NCBI RefSeq assembly: GCF_013033965.1
Contig: NZ_WQFE01000014.1
Span: 1-64,000 of the forward strand
Origin: Ruegeria atlantica
GTDB lineage: Bacteria; Pseudomonadota; Alphaproteobacteria; Rhodobacterales; Rhodobacteraceae
DNA length: 64,000 nt
Direction of reading: 5' to 3'
Of this stretch, positions 9,601 through 18,237 are shown piece after piece. A program made the translations under genes and the position numbers. Position 1 is the first letter of the stretch, and each line of letters starts with the position of its first letter. Under the pieces are notes generated by a model. That model was not told the origin of the DNA, did no database searches, and was given only the letters and a program-made list of their open reading frames with translations.

Positions 9601-9637
9601 TCACCCCCGAGATATTTTTTGCCAGATGATGAGCGGA

Positions 9638-10537
9638 TCAGGGCTTGAGTGTTTGCCCGAGTGCCATTGTGTGCTTTCTAAGCCAGGCCATGAAGCCACG
9701 CGGATCACGTTCCAGAAGTTGCATGTTTTCGTCCGAGATCGGCGCGCCAATCACAGGCGACTGCGGTTTGTTGCAGGAACGGACAATTTCGTGCAGCAAC
9801 AGACCTTGCCGTAGGATCGGAGAAATCTTGTTGGCGATCTGATAGGCGCGCGAGTTGCTGCCGGGGAAGAAAATCGGAACCACGCGCGCGCCGGACCGGC
9901 GGATCATTTTGGCGGTAAACACGTTCCATTCCTGCTCTTGCGCAGGACCAAACCAATCGTCTGAGGACATCACCACACCTGACGGGAACAGCGCAACAAC
10001 GCCACCGTCTTTCAGATGTTCCATTGCCTTGCCGCGCATCTCGAGCATTTTGGTTTGCGCTTCGGGGTCGTGTGGAAAGGGAACCGGAATCATGAATGAG
10101 GTCGCCGCCTCATCCAGCCCGGTCAGGACCGAGCGGGTCAGAATACGGTAATCACTACGAACCTGCCCGATCAGTTCGGCCAGAATCATACCGTCGACCA
10201 TGCCATGCGGGTGGTTGGCAACAACCACCACAGGGCCTTCTTTCGGGATATTCGCATACTGTTCCTGCGGAGTAGTCAGGTTGATACCCATGACCTCAAG
10301 CGCGCCGCCCCAGAACCTTTGACCACGATAGTATTCGTTCTTTTTTTCGAACTTGTTGACCATCCGCAAAATGGTCAGTTTACCCGTACACCATTCAATG
10401 GCGCGGATGGCTGTAGACGTCCAGGCATCGTCGAACGAGTTCGCATAGGTCAGGGTTCTACGATCGTAGATTTCGCCCTGATCTTCCGTCCCATCCACCA
10501 CCGGGCCTGTCTTGGTCTCGTGCGTCGTTTCCGCCAA
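9638..10537 (-). CDS. 1-acylglycerol-phosphate-type acyltransferase, candidate SalA/OlsA-like lipid acyltransferase
   Basis: A 299-residue member of the PlsC-like acyltransferase superfamily. Block I reads NHPHGMVDG (108-116), the NHPxGxxDG variant of the usual NHxxxxD, and block III reads FPSG (184-187) where FPEG is usual. There is a soluble N-terminal extension of about 100 residues and no obvious signal peptide. It acts on the cytoplasmic side of the inner membrane in this family. Position directly downstream of HPr matches, as I remember it, the roseobacter gene for the aminolipid acyltransferase SalA; that identity is inference from context and not proven by motif. Confidence 0.75.
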   Translation of the reverse strand: MAETTHETKTGPVVDGTEDQGEIYDRRTLTYANSFDDAWTSTAIRAIEWCTGKLTILRMVNKFEKKNEYYRGQRFWGGALEVMGINLTTPQEQYANIPKEGPVVVVANHPHGMVDGMILAELIGQVRSDYRILTRSVLTGLDEAATSFMIPVPFPHDPEAQTKMLEMRGKAMEHLKDGGVVALFPSGVVMSSDDWFGPAQEQEWNVFTAKMIRRSGARVVPIFFPGSNSRAYQIANKISPILRQGLLLHEIVRSCNKPQSPVIGAPISDENMQLLERDPRGFMAWLRKHTMALGQTLKP

Positions 10538-10576
10538 TTCCTGGTCTTCCCGTTCTTCGTATCGCGACCGGTAGGA

Positions 10577-10846
10577 TCAGAACCCTTCCCCGAACTTGCC
10601 GTTCACAAGGGTTTCCAATGCATCAGCCAACGCCTCAGCATCCGGTCCGGACGTCTCGACGTCAATAGTCGTTCCGCGAGATGCTGCCAACATCAAAAGA
10701 CCCATGATACTGTCCCCCGATGCAGAAAGTCCGTCTTTGGACACCTCTGCCTGCGCGTCAAACCCTTCGACCACCTCGACCAGCTTAGCCGAGGCGCGGG
10801 CGTGCAGACCTTTTTCATTGATTATTTTCAAGCTTCGGTTGGTCAT
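10577..10846 (-). CDS. ptsH: HPr phosphocarrier protein
   Basis: HPr relays phosphate in phosphotransferase chains. The 89-residue protein has the active His15 in GLHARASAKL and the regulatory Ser46 in DSIMGLLML, the site used by HPr kinase, which is encoded four genes upstream (12131-12601). The pair implies that HPr is controlled by serine phosphorylation here. No sugar permease or enzyme I is nearby, so the role is regulatory. It follows the EIIA gene after 17 bases. Confidence 0.95.
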   Translation of the reverse strand: MTNRSLKIINEKGLHARASAKLVEVVEGFDAQAEVSKDGLSASGDSIMGLLMLAASRGTTIDVETSGPDAEALADALETLVNGKFGEGF

Positions 10847-10863
10847 TCTTAATCAATCCGGTC

Positions 10864-11256
10864 TTAATCCAACGTCACATTTTGGGCATTGATATACTTA
10901 CGTCCAGCCTCCAACGCCCGCCGGACCGCATCCCCGATCGGCAGGTGGCGACTTTTGGCCAATTTTATCAGCATAGGCAGATTTGCACCGTAAAGGATAC
11001 GGCGATCCTGTGGCGTGCAGGCCTTGAGACTCAGATTCGACGGGCTGCCGCCGAACAGATCTGTGACAACGACCACGCCATCCCCGACATCGACACCGTC
11101 TGCGGCGCTGCAGATTTCCGACTGCTTGGCTTCTCGATCGTGGTCAGCCTCGATCGAGATTGCAGCCAGGCCCGGTTGCTTTCCGACCACATGCTGCATC
11201 GCGGCCAGGTACTCCTGAGCCAGCCCGCCATGTGCTACGAGTACGATCCCGATCAA
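10864..11256 (-). CDS. PTS EIIA component, mannose type
   Basis: A 130-residue EIIA(Man) domain protein with phosphorylatable His9 in VLVAHGGLAQE and the VTDLFGGSPSNL signature. It takes phosphate from HPr; with no EIIB or EIIC gene nearby it probably acts as a sensor output, as in other alphaproteobacteria. The start codon is TTG (11254-11256), overlapping the rapZ stop as TTGA, and the binding site GAGAGG lies in the last rapZ codons, so translation is coupled. Confidence 0.92.
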   Translation of the reverse strand: MIGIVLVAHGGLAQEYLAAMQHVVGKQPGLAAISIEADHDREAKQSEICSAADGVDVGDGVVVVTDLFGGSPSNLSLKACTPQDRRILYGANLPMLIKLAKSRHLPIGDAVRRALEAGRKYINAQNVTLD

Positions 11257-12134
11257 TCCGGCCTCTCATTCAACGATCGACGTTCTATTTCGCGGTGCCT
11301 AATTGCCACTTGCTGCCCCTCCTCTGCAAGGGCCTTTGCGACCGCTTCTGCAGTTGTGACCGATCTGTGTTGTCCTCCGGTACACCCGAAGGCCACCGAG
11401 AGGTGTGCTTTGCCTTCAGCGCGAAACGCCGGAAGCAGCAAATTCAGCAGATCGACAACGCGGTCGAAGAATGGCGCGTAATTCGCGTCAGACTGAACAT
11501 AGTGCGCGACATCCGGGTTTCGACCATCTTCTGCGCGCAATTCCGGCCGCCAATAGGGATTGGCCAGAAACCGGCAGTCAAACACCATGTCCAGCCCACG
11601 TGGCAAGCCGCGTTTGTATGAAAACGATTGGATCGACACCGCCAGATGTCTCCCGCCTTTTGGAGCAAACCAACGCTCGACCTCTTCGCGCAGTTGATGG
11701 ACATTCAAAGTGCTGGTGTCGATCAGGGTATCGGCGATTTCGCGGATCGGGGCCAGCAACTCTTTTTCCTGGCGCACACCGGTTTCTGGCCCGGCCTCAG
11801 CCGCGACGGGGTGACGCCTGCGGGTTTCCGAGAACCGCCGCAGCAGGATTTCATCTCTGCAATCGAGGTAGAGCACCGTCAGATCAACGTACTCCAAAAG
11901 CTGCAGATGACTAGCCAGTTCAATAAACCCAATCGTGGAAAAGTCACGGTTGCGTGCATCTATGCCTAGGGCCATTGGGCGATCATTTGAGGGGTCTTTC
12001 AGAAGGCGCATCAAGAGGCCCATCGGCAGATTGTCGATGGCTTCAAACCCTAAATCTTCAAGCACACGGATCGCAGTCGATCGCCCTGCACCCGAGGGGC
12101 CCGTCACCAATACAATGCGTCGTTGATGCGTCAT
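11253..12134 (-). CDS. rapZ: RNase adapter protein RapZ (YvcJ family nucleotide-binding protein)
   Basis: Family member of RapZ, an ATP/GTP-binding protein that in E. coli senses glucosamine-6-phosphate and guides RNase E to small RNAs; the alphaproteobacterial role is less clear. Walker A GPSGAGRS is at residues 12-19, with GFEAIDNLPMGLL and the C-terminal block FGCTGGQHRSVTTAE. I chose the ATG at 12132-12134, which overlaps the hprK stop as ATGA; an ATG four codons upstream (12146) is also possible. It sits between hprK and EIIA, the common alphaproteobacterial order. Confidence 0.93.
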   Translation of the reverse strand: MTHQRRIVLVTGPSGAGRSTAIRVLEDLGFEAIDNLPMGLLMRLLKDPSNDRPMALGIDARNRDFSTIGFIELASHLQLLEYVDLTVLYLDCRDEILLRRFSETRRRHPVAAEAGPETGVRQEKELLAPIREIADTLIDTSTLNVHQLREEVERWFAPKGGRHLAVSIQSFSYKRGLPRGLDMVFDCRFLANPYWRPELRAEDGRNPDVAHYVQSDANYAPFFDRVVDLLNLLLPAFRAEGKAHLSVAFGCTGGQHRSVTTAEAVAKALAEEGQQVAIRHREIERRSLNERPD

Positions 12135-12601
12135 TTGTTCGGCCATTCCGGGTTCACGCGCCCCATTTTCATCAGTTGCATCAATGCCGAAGCTAAATTG
12201 GGTACGCCTTGCCCGCGAAGCAAGGGAACGGTTTGCCCCAGGGTTCGGATCGAGAACGGATCCGGCAATCGCGTTTCTTCCTGTTGGTCCAGATCCACCA
12301 CATAGCGCAAACCTACTGGCCCCACCGATGACGCGCGCAATAATCCGATTCCCCGTGCTTCGATGATCCCGCGGATGTTTGGGGCCGCATCAGCCGTCAC
12401 CTCACCGCCGTTATTGTGCAATGCAATGCGGTCATCACCGATAAGTTCAGCGCCCAAAGCGATCATCTGTAAGGCCAACCCGGACTTGCCTGCCCCTGAC
12501 GCCCCGACAATCAGCAGACCCCGCCCACTAACAGCAACACAGCTGGCGTGGATTATAGCACTATCCTGATTTTCCAGATCATAGATTGTTGGGGCGTTCA
12601 T
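12131..12601 (-). CDS. hprK: HPr kinase/phosphorylase, short form
   Basis: Phosphorylates HPr on Ser46 and reverses it. The protein has only 156 residues: it keeps the catalytic core with Walker A GASGAGKS (33-40), the IRGIIEARGIGLLR signature (usual MRG.G) and the C-terminal segment, but lacks the N-terminal domain of Firmicutes HprK. That truncation is standard for alphaproteobacteria. It starts three bases after the chvG stop, so it is read with the two-component system. Confidence 0.93.
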   Translation of the reverse strand: MNAPTIYDLENQDSAIIHASCVAVSGRGLLIVGASGAGKSGLALQMIALGAELIGDDRIALHNNGGEVTADAAPNIRGIIEARGIGLLRASSVGPVGLRYVVDLDQQEETRLPDPFSIRTLGQTVPLLRGQGVPNLASALMQLMKMGRVNPEWPNK

Positions 12602-12604
12602 AAC

Positions 12605-14317
12605 TTACACAGGCAACCCGACGACAAAACGTGCACCCAGCGGATCCGAAGTGATGTCGGCGTCGGTCGGGCGAATGTTTTCGGCCCAGATCACACCGCC
12701 ATGCGCTTCGACAATCTGTTTTGAGATTGCCAGCCCAAGGCCTGAATTGTTCCCGAAATGCTCGGCCGGACGTTGCGAATAGAACCTTTTGAAGACCTTG
12801 GTCAACGCCTGTTCCGGAATACCGGGACCTGTGTCTTCGACCACGACCAGCACCCTGTTTTCACGTCGCCGGACCCAGACGCGGATCGCATCGCTTTCTT
12901 CACAGAACGAGATAGCGTTGGTGATCAGATTGACAAAGACCTGCGCCAGCCGCGCCTCCAGCCCGTTGATGATGATGGGGTTGGATGGAAGATCGGTAAT
13001 ATAGTCGATGCCTTTTGCCCGCGCATCTTCACCCAGATACTGGCTGATATTGCCAACCAACTTCAACAGATCAAAGGGCTGTTCTTCTTCCTTGACCAGT
13101 TCAGCATCCAGACGAGACGCATTCGAAATATCGCTGACCAGACGGTCCAAACGACGAACATCATGTTCGATCACGCCCAGTAGTTTCTCGCGCTGGTCTT
13201 CCCGAGTGACCATCCGTAGCGTGCCCACAGCAGACTGAAGGCTGGCCAGGGGGTTCTTGATCTCATGTGCGACATCAGCTGCGAACTGTTCGTTGGCATC
13301 AATTCTGTTGTACAGCGCTGTCACCATGCCCCGAAGCGCGCGGCTGAGCAGGCCGATTTCATCCGGCCGTGCGGTCAGGTCAGGTATGCGGATGCGGCCG
13401 GGGTTCACGCCTGCGCCCCGGTCCTTGCCCAGTTCGGCGGCTGCAGCCAGATCAGCCAACGGGTTGGCGATGGTTGAAGCAAGAACGAGGCTAAGCCCAA
13501 TTGACACAAGAAGCGCGACAATAAACATCTGAAGAATACGTTCCTGTTCGCGGCGGGCGAGAGCGTCAATTTCACCGGACGGACCAGCCATGGCAACAGC
13601 CCCCACAGCAACGCCATCTTGCAGGATCGGGGCGGCTGCGACAATGACCGTCTCGCCAAAGTCGTCCTTGACAGCCTGCACCTGCATCTGCCCCTGCAAT
13701 GCACCGGGAACTATGGTCTGAACCCGTTGTGCCAGCGTGGGGGCTTCGCTGGGTTCCGCGCCTGTGAAAACGCGCGACAAGCCTGTCCAAACGGCGTTCA
13801 AGGCGTCGCTGATCAAGGTACTGCCGGTCTGAATCTCGGACTCGGACGCCATCAGAGCGGCCTGTTCAGATGCAGCGCCGCGCGCCCATCCAATCAGAGT
13901 ACCGCTGGCGTCATAGACAAAGACTTCGCCCCCTTCGGACAAGGTAAGCCCGGCCAGCGTGTCTTTCACGTCCAGAACGCTGGCGTCCTGCGATTGACCA
14001 GACGACGATTGGCGCAGTTGCGCTTCGAACACATTGCTGACCAGTTGCGCGTCGCCGATCAGGTTGCGCGCAGTCTGCTTCACCTGCTCATCTCTGGAAT
14101 CGTCAAGATACAGCAACCCGGTGACCAGGGTCACCAAAGCGATCAGGTTGAGGGTGATGATCTTGCGCGCAAGCGGCGAGCCGCGCATTGCAAACAGGCC
14201 GCGGCGGCGGCGCGATCCCCGAAGTTCAGCAGACTCAGGATCCTGCGGGATGACCCAATCATCCCCCAGAACGACATCACCGTCCCGCAATTCGCTGGCT
14301 TGTTCAGTATCGCGCAC
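12605..14317 (-). CDS. chvG: Sensor histidine kinase ChvG
   Basis: A 570-residue inner-membrane kinase. Two transmembrane helices (about 52-71 and 261-283) flank a periplasmic sensor domain of about 190 residues; a HAMP region follows, then the phospho-acceptor His351 in VAHEIKNPLASL, the N-box NAISFCEESD and the ATP motif DTGPGIP. ChvG/ExoS kinases in alphaproteobacteria respond to acid or envelope signals and drive ChvI. The start is GTG (14315-14317). The gene lies 32 bases below chvI and 3 bases above hprK. Confidence 0.93.
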   Translation of the reverse strand: MRDTEQASELRDGDVVLGDDWVIPQDPESAELRGSRRRRGLFAMRGSPLARKIITLNLIALVTLVTGLLYLDDSRDEQVKQTARNLIGDAQLVSNVFEAQLRQSSSGQSQDASVLDVKDTLAGLTLSEGGEVFVYDASGTLIGWARGAASEQAALMASESEIQTGSTLISDALNAVWTGLSRVFTGAEPSEAPTLAQRVQTIVPGALQGQMQVQAVKDDFGETVIVAAAPILQDGVAVGAVAMAGPSGEIDALARREQERILQMFIVALLVSIGLSLVLASTIANPLADLAAAAELGKDRGAGVNPGRIRIPDLTARPDEIGLLSRALRGMVTALYNRIDANEQFAADVAHEIKNPLASLQSAVGTLRMVTREDQREKLLGVIEHDVRRLDRLVSDISNASRLDAELVKEEEQPFDLLKLVGNISQYLGEDARAKGIDYITDLPSNPIIINGLEARLAQVFVNLITNAISFCEESDAIRVWVRRRENRVLVVVEDTGPGIPEQALTKVFKRFYSQRPAEHFGNNSGLGLAISKQIVEAHGGVIWAENIRPTDADITSDPLGARFVVGLPV

Positions 14318-14349
14318 GAGACCCGGTTACCCCTAGTATTTGGCCACGC

Positions 14350-15054
14350 CTATTCTTCGTTGTATCTGTACCCAATGCCGTACAGTGTTTCGATCGCCGA
14401 AAACTCGGGATCTGCGGCGCGCATTTTCTTGCGCAGTCGCTTAATATGGCTGTCGATCGTCCGGTCGTCGACATAGACCTGATCGTCATAGGCCACATCC
14501 ATCAATTGATCGCGACTTTTGACAAAGCCCGGTCGCTGGGCCAACGCTTGCAACAACAGGAATTCAGTCACGGTCAAAGAAACGTCCGAGCCCTTCCAGC
14601 TGACCGCATGGCGCAGGGGATCCATCCGCAGATCGCCGCGTTCCATAACCTTGGCATCACCGGCACCAGATGTCGTCACCTCACCCGAGGTCGCCTCCTG
14701 TCGGCGCAGCAGCGCGCGGATCCGTTCGACCAGAAGACGCTGAGAAAAGGGTTTCTTGACGTAGTCGTCCGCACCCATGCGCAGGCCGAGAACCTCATCA
14801 ATCTCATCATCCTTGGAGGTAAGGAAAATCACCGGCATCTGGGTCTTTTGGCGTAGCCGCTGCAACAGGTCCATCCCGTCCATCCGCGGCATCTTGATAT
14901 CCAGAACTGCCATATCTGGCAGTTTCTTGTTGAAAGCGTCCAGCGCTGCCTGTCCATCATTATAAGTCTCGACCTCGAACCCTTCGGCTTCGAGTGTCAT
15001 GGATACGGACGTCAGAATATTTCTGTCGTCGTCCACCAATGCAATCTTCGACAT
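14350..15054 (-). CDS. chvI: Response regulator ChvI
   Basis: OmpR-type regulator of 234 residues: receiver domain with acidic pair at residues 8-9, phospho-acceptor Asp52 in [11 protein letters not shown], Thr in FLTSKDD and Lys in KKPFS, then a winged-helix DNA-binding domain ending [10 protein letters not shown]. It is the first gene of the chvI-chvG-hprK-rapZ-EIIA-HPr unit and is divergent from pckA, a conserved alphaproteobacterial order. Control of pckA by ChvI is plausible but unproven here. Confidence 0.95.
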   Translation of the reverse strand: MSKIALVDDDRNILTSVSMTLEAEGFEVETYNDGQAALDAFNKKLPDMAVLDIKMPRMDGMDLLQRLRQKTQMPVIFLTSKDDEIDEVLGLRMGADDYVKKPFSQRLLVERIRALLRRQEATSGEVTTSGAGDAKVMERGDLRMDPLRHAVSWKGSDVSLTVTEFLLLQALAQRPGFVKSRDQLMDVAYDDQVYVDDRTIDSHIKRLRKKMRAADPEFSAIETLYGIGYRYNEE

Positions 15055-15402
15055 CGGGTTAACCCCTATTCCTGCTCACTCACGCAATAATTCGCTTATT
15101 AGTAGTGTATCTTTGTCGTTTTTATGGCCGCGAATCAATCCGTATCTACGAATCGTGCGATTGTTGTCACACTGATGCAGCAAAAAAGCCGTTAATACGC
15201 ACAGAAAAGCGCCTTGTTTTCCGACAAGAAATTAGTGGTGGCGCTAAACTTTAACTTGGTTGCGCTAACTGCGCCAAACCGTCCTGTTCATGCCCCAAAC
15301 GACCATGTTAAGACCCGCCCATCCGCCGGTTTTTCCCGGTATACTGCCCCAAGAGCGCCTCCCGGCCGAACCGCCGGCGCGCCGCCACAGGAGAAGAAAC
15401 GC
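15055..15402. other. Divergent control region between chvI and pckA
   Basis: This 348-base stretch has no credible gene. It holds the promoters of both units. The chvI-proximal half is AT-rich (15080-15130). Two GCGCTAA copies occur at 15241-15247 and 15262-15268, the second inside GCGCTAACTGCGCC. A TATACT box at 15340-15345 could be a pckA -10 element, but no good -35 stands 17 bases away. CAGGAGAAG at 15388-15396 is the pckA ribosome binding site. Confidence 0.5.
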
Positions 15403-17001
15403 ATGACATCTGGACGGGTTAACCCGCAATTCCGCCTCGAAGATCAGGGCATCGAGGGTCTGGGAAATGTCTATTACAACTTCATGGAACCGGCGCTGAT
15501 CGAAGAAGCGCTGAAGCGCGGCGAAGGTACTCTTGGCAACGGCGGAGCCTTCCTGGTCACTACAGGCAAATTCACTGGCCGCTCGCCCAAGGACAAGCAT
15601 GTCGTCAAAACCGACAGCGTCGTCGATACGATCTGGTGGGAAAACAACGCCGAAATGACCCCGGAAGGGTTCGATGCACTGTACGAAGATATGCTCGAGC
15701 ACATGAAAGGCCGTGACTATTTCGTGCAGGACCTCGTCGGCGGCGCCGATCCTGCCTATTCGATCAACGTGCGCATGGTCACAGAACTGGCCTGGCACAA
15801 CCTGTTTATCCGCCACCTGCTGCGCCGTCCGGATCGCGAAGATCTGGAAGAGTTCACAGCGGACTTCACCGTCATCAACTGCCCCAGCTTCCAGGCGGAC
15901 CCCGCCAAGCATGGCTGCCGTAGTGAGACCGTGATTGCGCTGAACTTCGACCGCAAGCTGATCCTGATCGGTGGCACAGAATACGCGGGCGAAAACAAGA
16001 AGTCTGTCTTTACCCTGCTGAACTACATGTTGCCGGAAAAAGGCGTGATGCCGATGCACTGCTCGGCCAACCACGCTGTGGGCAACCCGGTCGACACCGC
16101 TGTTTTCTTCGGCCTGTCCGGCACCGGCAAGACCACCCTGTCGGCTGACCCTTCGCGCACCCTGATCGGCGACGACGAGCATGGCTGGTCAGATCGCGGC
16201 ACCTTCAACTTCGAAGGTGGCTGCTATGCCAAGACCATCAACCTGAACGCCGAAGCCGAGCCGGAAATCTACGCAACAACTAGCAAATTCGGCACCGTGA
16301 TCGAGAACATGGTCTTCGACCCCGAAACAAAAGAGCTGGATTTCGAGGATGACTCGCTGACCGCAAACATGCGCTGCGCTTATCCGCTCGAGTACATTTC
16401 GAACGCTTCGAGCAGCGCATTGGGCGGGCATCCCAAGAACATCATCATGCTGACCTGCGATGCATTTGGTGTCCTGCCTCCGATCGCACGGCTGACGCCA
16501 GCGCAGGCGATGTACCACTTCCTGTCCGGCTTCACCTCGAAGGTCGCCGGGACCGAACGCGGTATTACCGAACCTCAGCCCACCTTCTCGACCTGCTTTG
16601 GCGCGCCGTTCATGCCGCGCCGCCCCGAAGAATATGGCAACCTGCTACGCGACAAGATCGCCCAACACGGGGCGACCTGCTGGCTGGTAAACACCGGTTG
16701 GACCGGCGGCGCTTATGGCGTTGGTAGCCGGATGCCAATCCGCGCCACCCGCGCCCTGCTGACAGCAGCTCTGGAAGGGTCGCTGCGCGACGCCGAATTC
16801 CGCAAGGATGCCAATTTCGGTTTCGACGTCCCGGTGTCCGTGCCCGGCGTGGCCGAAGTTCTGCTGGACCCGCGCCGCACCTGGGACGACCAGGCGGCGT
16901 TCGACAAACAAGCCGAAAAACTAGTGCAGATGTTTGCAGAAAACTTCGAACAGTATCTACCCTTTATCGATGACGACATCAAAGCCGTGGCAATCGGCTG
17001 A
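15403..17001 (+). CDS. pckA: Phosphoenolpyruvate carboxykinase (ATP)
   Basis: Converts oxaloacetate and ATP to PEP and CO2, the entry to gluconeogenesis from TCA intermediates. The 532-residue protein has the kinase-1a P-loop GLSGTGKT (237-244), the LIGDDEHGW metal site, and the [11 protein letters not shown] adenine-binding segment of the ATP-dependent enzyme. The ATG at 15403 follows CAGGAG; an upstream open frame from 15214 looks non-coding. Neighbouring chvI-chvG and PTS genes suggest carbon-status control. Confidence 0.97.
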   Translation: MTSGRVNPQFRLEDQGIEGLGNVYYNFMEPALIEEALKRGEGTLGNGGAFLVTTGKFTGRSPKDKHVVKTDSVVDTIWWENNAEMTPEGFDALYEDMLEHMKGRDYFVQDLVGGADPAYSINVRMVTELAWHNLFIRHLLRRPDREDLEEFTADFTVINCPSFQADPAKHGCRSETVIALNFDRKLILIGGTEYAGENKKSVFTLLNYMLPEKGVMPMHCSANHAVGNPVDTAVFFGLSGTGKTTLSADPSRTLIGDDEHGWSDRGTFNFEGGCYAKTINLNAEAEPEIYATTSKFGTVIENMVFDPETKELDFEDDSLTANMRCAYPLEYISNASSSALGGHPKNIIMLTCDAFGVLPPIARLTPAQAMYHFLSGFTSKVAGTERGITEPQPTFSTCFGAPFMPRRPEEYGNLLRDKIAQHGATCWLVNTGWTGGAYGVGSRMPIRATRALLTAALEGSLRDAEFRKDANFGFDVPVSVPGVAEVLLDPRRTWDDQAAFDKQAEKLVQMFAENFEQYLPFIDDDIKAVAIG

Positions 17002-17009
17002 TTATAAAC

Positions 17010-17028
17010 GGGGGCGGTTTTCGCCCCC
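17010..17028 (+). terminator. Hairpin after pckA
   Basis: GGGGGCG (17010-17016) pairs with CGCCCCC (17022-17028) around a T-rich loop, 9 bases after the pckA stop. The following TCACTTTCTC is only weakly T-rich, so this is a probable rather than classical terminator. Confidence 0.6.
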
Positions 17029-17282
17029 TCACTTTCTCAAAGGCGAGTAACGTTTCGGTAATCTCCCTGTAGTTGTATTATGCGCAATGCATATACAAAT
17101 TCATTGCTCGCTGCGGCAGATTGCAGTACTTCACTGTGTCATTATGACGTAAAAGCCCGGCGCTTACGCACCGGGCGGGAAGTAAAAAGACCTTGGGGAT
17201 ACTCAATGAGCGCGCACTCACATTCGCGATTTGAGCAACCTAATCAGATATCTAGTGTAATCCATCGGGGATGGGTGTCAAC
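17029..17282. other. Intergenic region before the winged-helix gene
   Basis: No convincing gene here. A GC hairpin, GCCCGG (17155-17160) with CCGGGC (17171-17176), lies in the middle without a T-run. A GGGGATGGG stretch at 17267-17275 forms a good ribosome binding site for the short ORF that starts at 17283. An open frame at 17080-17286 lacks a binding site and sensible composition and I do not call it. Confidence 0.4.
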
Positions 17283-17366
17283 ATGAGACGTGCTGAAAAT
17301 ACTCAGCTTCAGCGGGTTTCTAACTTTCGCTCCGGCGCGAAAGGCGACAAGGAAAACAACGGGTAG
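17283..17366 (+). CDS. Possible 27-residue upstream ORF or leader peptide
   Basis: ATG at 17283, preceded by GGGGATGGG with seven bases between, opens a 27-codon frame (MRRAENTQLQRV..., rich in Arg, Lys and Asn) ending with TAG at 17364-17366, four bases before the ATG of the winged-helix gene. The stop codon lies within the likely binding site of that gene (GGGTAGG), so translation of the short frame could control or couple the next. It has no attenuator-like run of one amino acid. It may also be chance. Confidence 0.35.
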   Translation: MRRAENTQLQRVSNFRSGAKGDKENNG

Positions 17367-17370
17367 GCAA

Positions 17371-17661
17371 ATGACAGAAATCTCGAAACTGACCGAACTT
17401 CGCAAATTGATGCAGAGCATGGAGCGGACACTTGGGCTGGAACAACTCTCTCCCGTTGAGCGTGACATTTACTACGCGGCCGAAGAATTGTCGAAAGCCG
17501 ATCAAGAAGTCCGCACCTTCGGTCTGATCGAGCATACCCTTGTTCAGAGCGTCTCGCGCCCGACTTTTTTCCGTGCGCTGAAGTCGCTGGTTCAAAAAGG
17601 TTATCTGTCCCAAAGTGGCAATGCCAACCGGGGGCGGTATATCGTACATGCGCCCAGGTGA
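17371..17661 (+). CDS. Small winged-helix DNA-binding protein
   Basis: A 96-residue protein whose residues 28-96 look like a winged helix: SPVERDIYYAAEEL (helix 1), an acidic linker, SRPTFFRALKSLVQKGYL (helix-turn-helix with recognition helix) and GRYIVHAP (wing). The pattern resembles MarR- or ScpB-like small regulators, but I do not know its targets. GGGTAGG stands five bases before the ATG; an in-frame start at 17290 would add 27 poorly conserved-looking residues overlapping the short ORF. Confidence 0.7.
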   Translation: MTEISKLTELRKLMQSMERTLGLEQLSPVERDIYYAAEELSKADQEVRTFGLIEHTLVQSVSRPTFFRALKSLVQKGYLSQSGNANRGRYIVHAPR

Positions 17662-17694
17662 CGCCCCCAACCTGCACGTCGATGGTTAAACATC

Positions 17695-18237
17695 GTGCGC
17701 AGATGGGCCTCTGACACTTTCTACGCCTCATTGGCTTATATAGTTGCATCGTTCCTCACCTTCGAGGTCCTGATGCCGCTTCAAAACGTGTTCTTTCCAG
17801 AATACCCAAGTCGGGCCAGCCTTCTGTTCCTGCCTCATGGGGTTAGGGTTCTGGCGGCGTGGCTGTTGGGGTGGCGCGCGATTTTTGCGCTGCTGCCGGG
17901 CGTCTTTATCGTATTTGCATTCCTCGGTGGCACCGATGTCTTTTTGCCCAGCCGATTGCTTGCAATCCTCATTGCAGTCACAACTGTCCCGGCTGTGTTC
18001 TACGCACTAAAATGGGCAGGTTGGGACCTGTTTCCAAGACTAGATCGCAAACCCTGCTGGCTATGCGTGATGGGCGTCGGCGTGATCACGTCGTTCTTGG
18101 CATCCGCCATGACAAACATGAGCTTTGGCAGCGCCGGCGTAGAGTATATCGCCTTTCTGATTGGCGATATCTCGGGCCTGTTTTTCCTGATGCTGGGCCT
18201 ATATTTCGCGTTTCGGTTTATGGACCGCAGAACTTAA
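17695..18237 (+). CDS. Predicted integral membrane protein
   Basis: A 180-residue protein with about five hydrophobic helices (for example residues 10-30, 43-60, 62-77, 84-104, 120-135 and 150-174). SLLFLPHGVRVLAAWLLGW recalls the N-terminal part of MASE1-type sensor domains, which carry a similar LPxGxR element, but there is no output domain. The start is a GTG (17695) without a clear binding site, so the N-terminus is uncertain. It overlaps the convergent TauE gene by four bases. Function unknown. Confidence 0.65.
   Translation: MRRWASDTFYASLAYIVASFLTFEVLMPLQNVFFPEYPSRASLLFLPHGVRVLAAWLLGWRAIFALLPGVFIVFAFLGGTDVFLPSRLLAILIAVTTVPAVFYALKWAGWDLFPRLDRKPCWLCVMGVGVITSFLASAMTNMSFGSAGVEYIAFLIGDISGLFFLMLGLYFAFRFMDRRT

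Noticed and set aside
15265..16182. 305-codon minus-strand open frame opposite pckA
   Set aside because: Antisense to pckA; no recognisable domain.
17080..17286. 68-codon open frame after pckA
   Set aside because: No binding site and no protein-like composition; it spans a hairpin.
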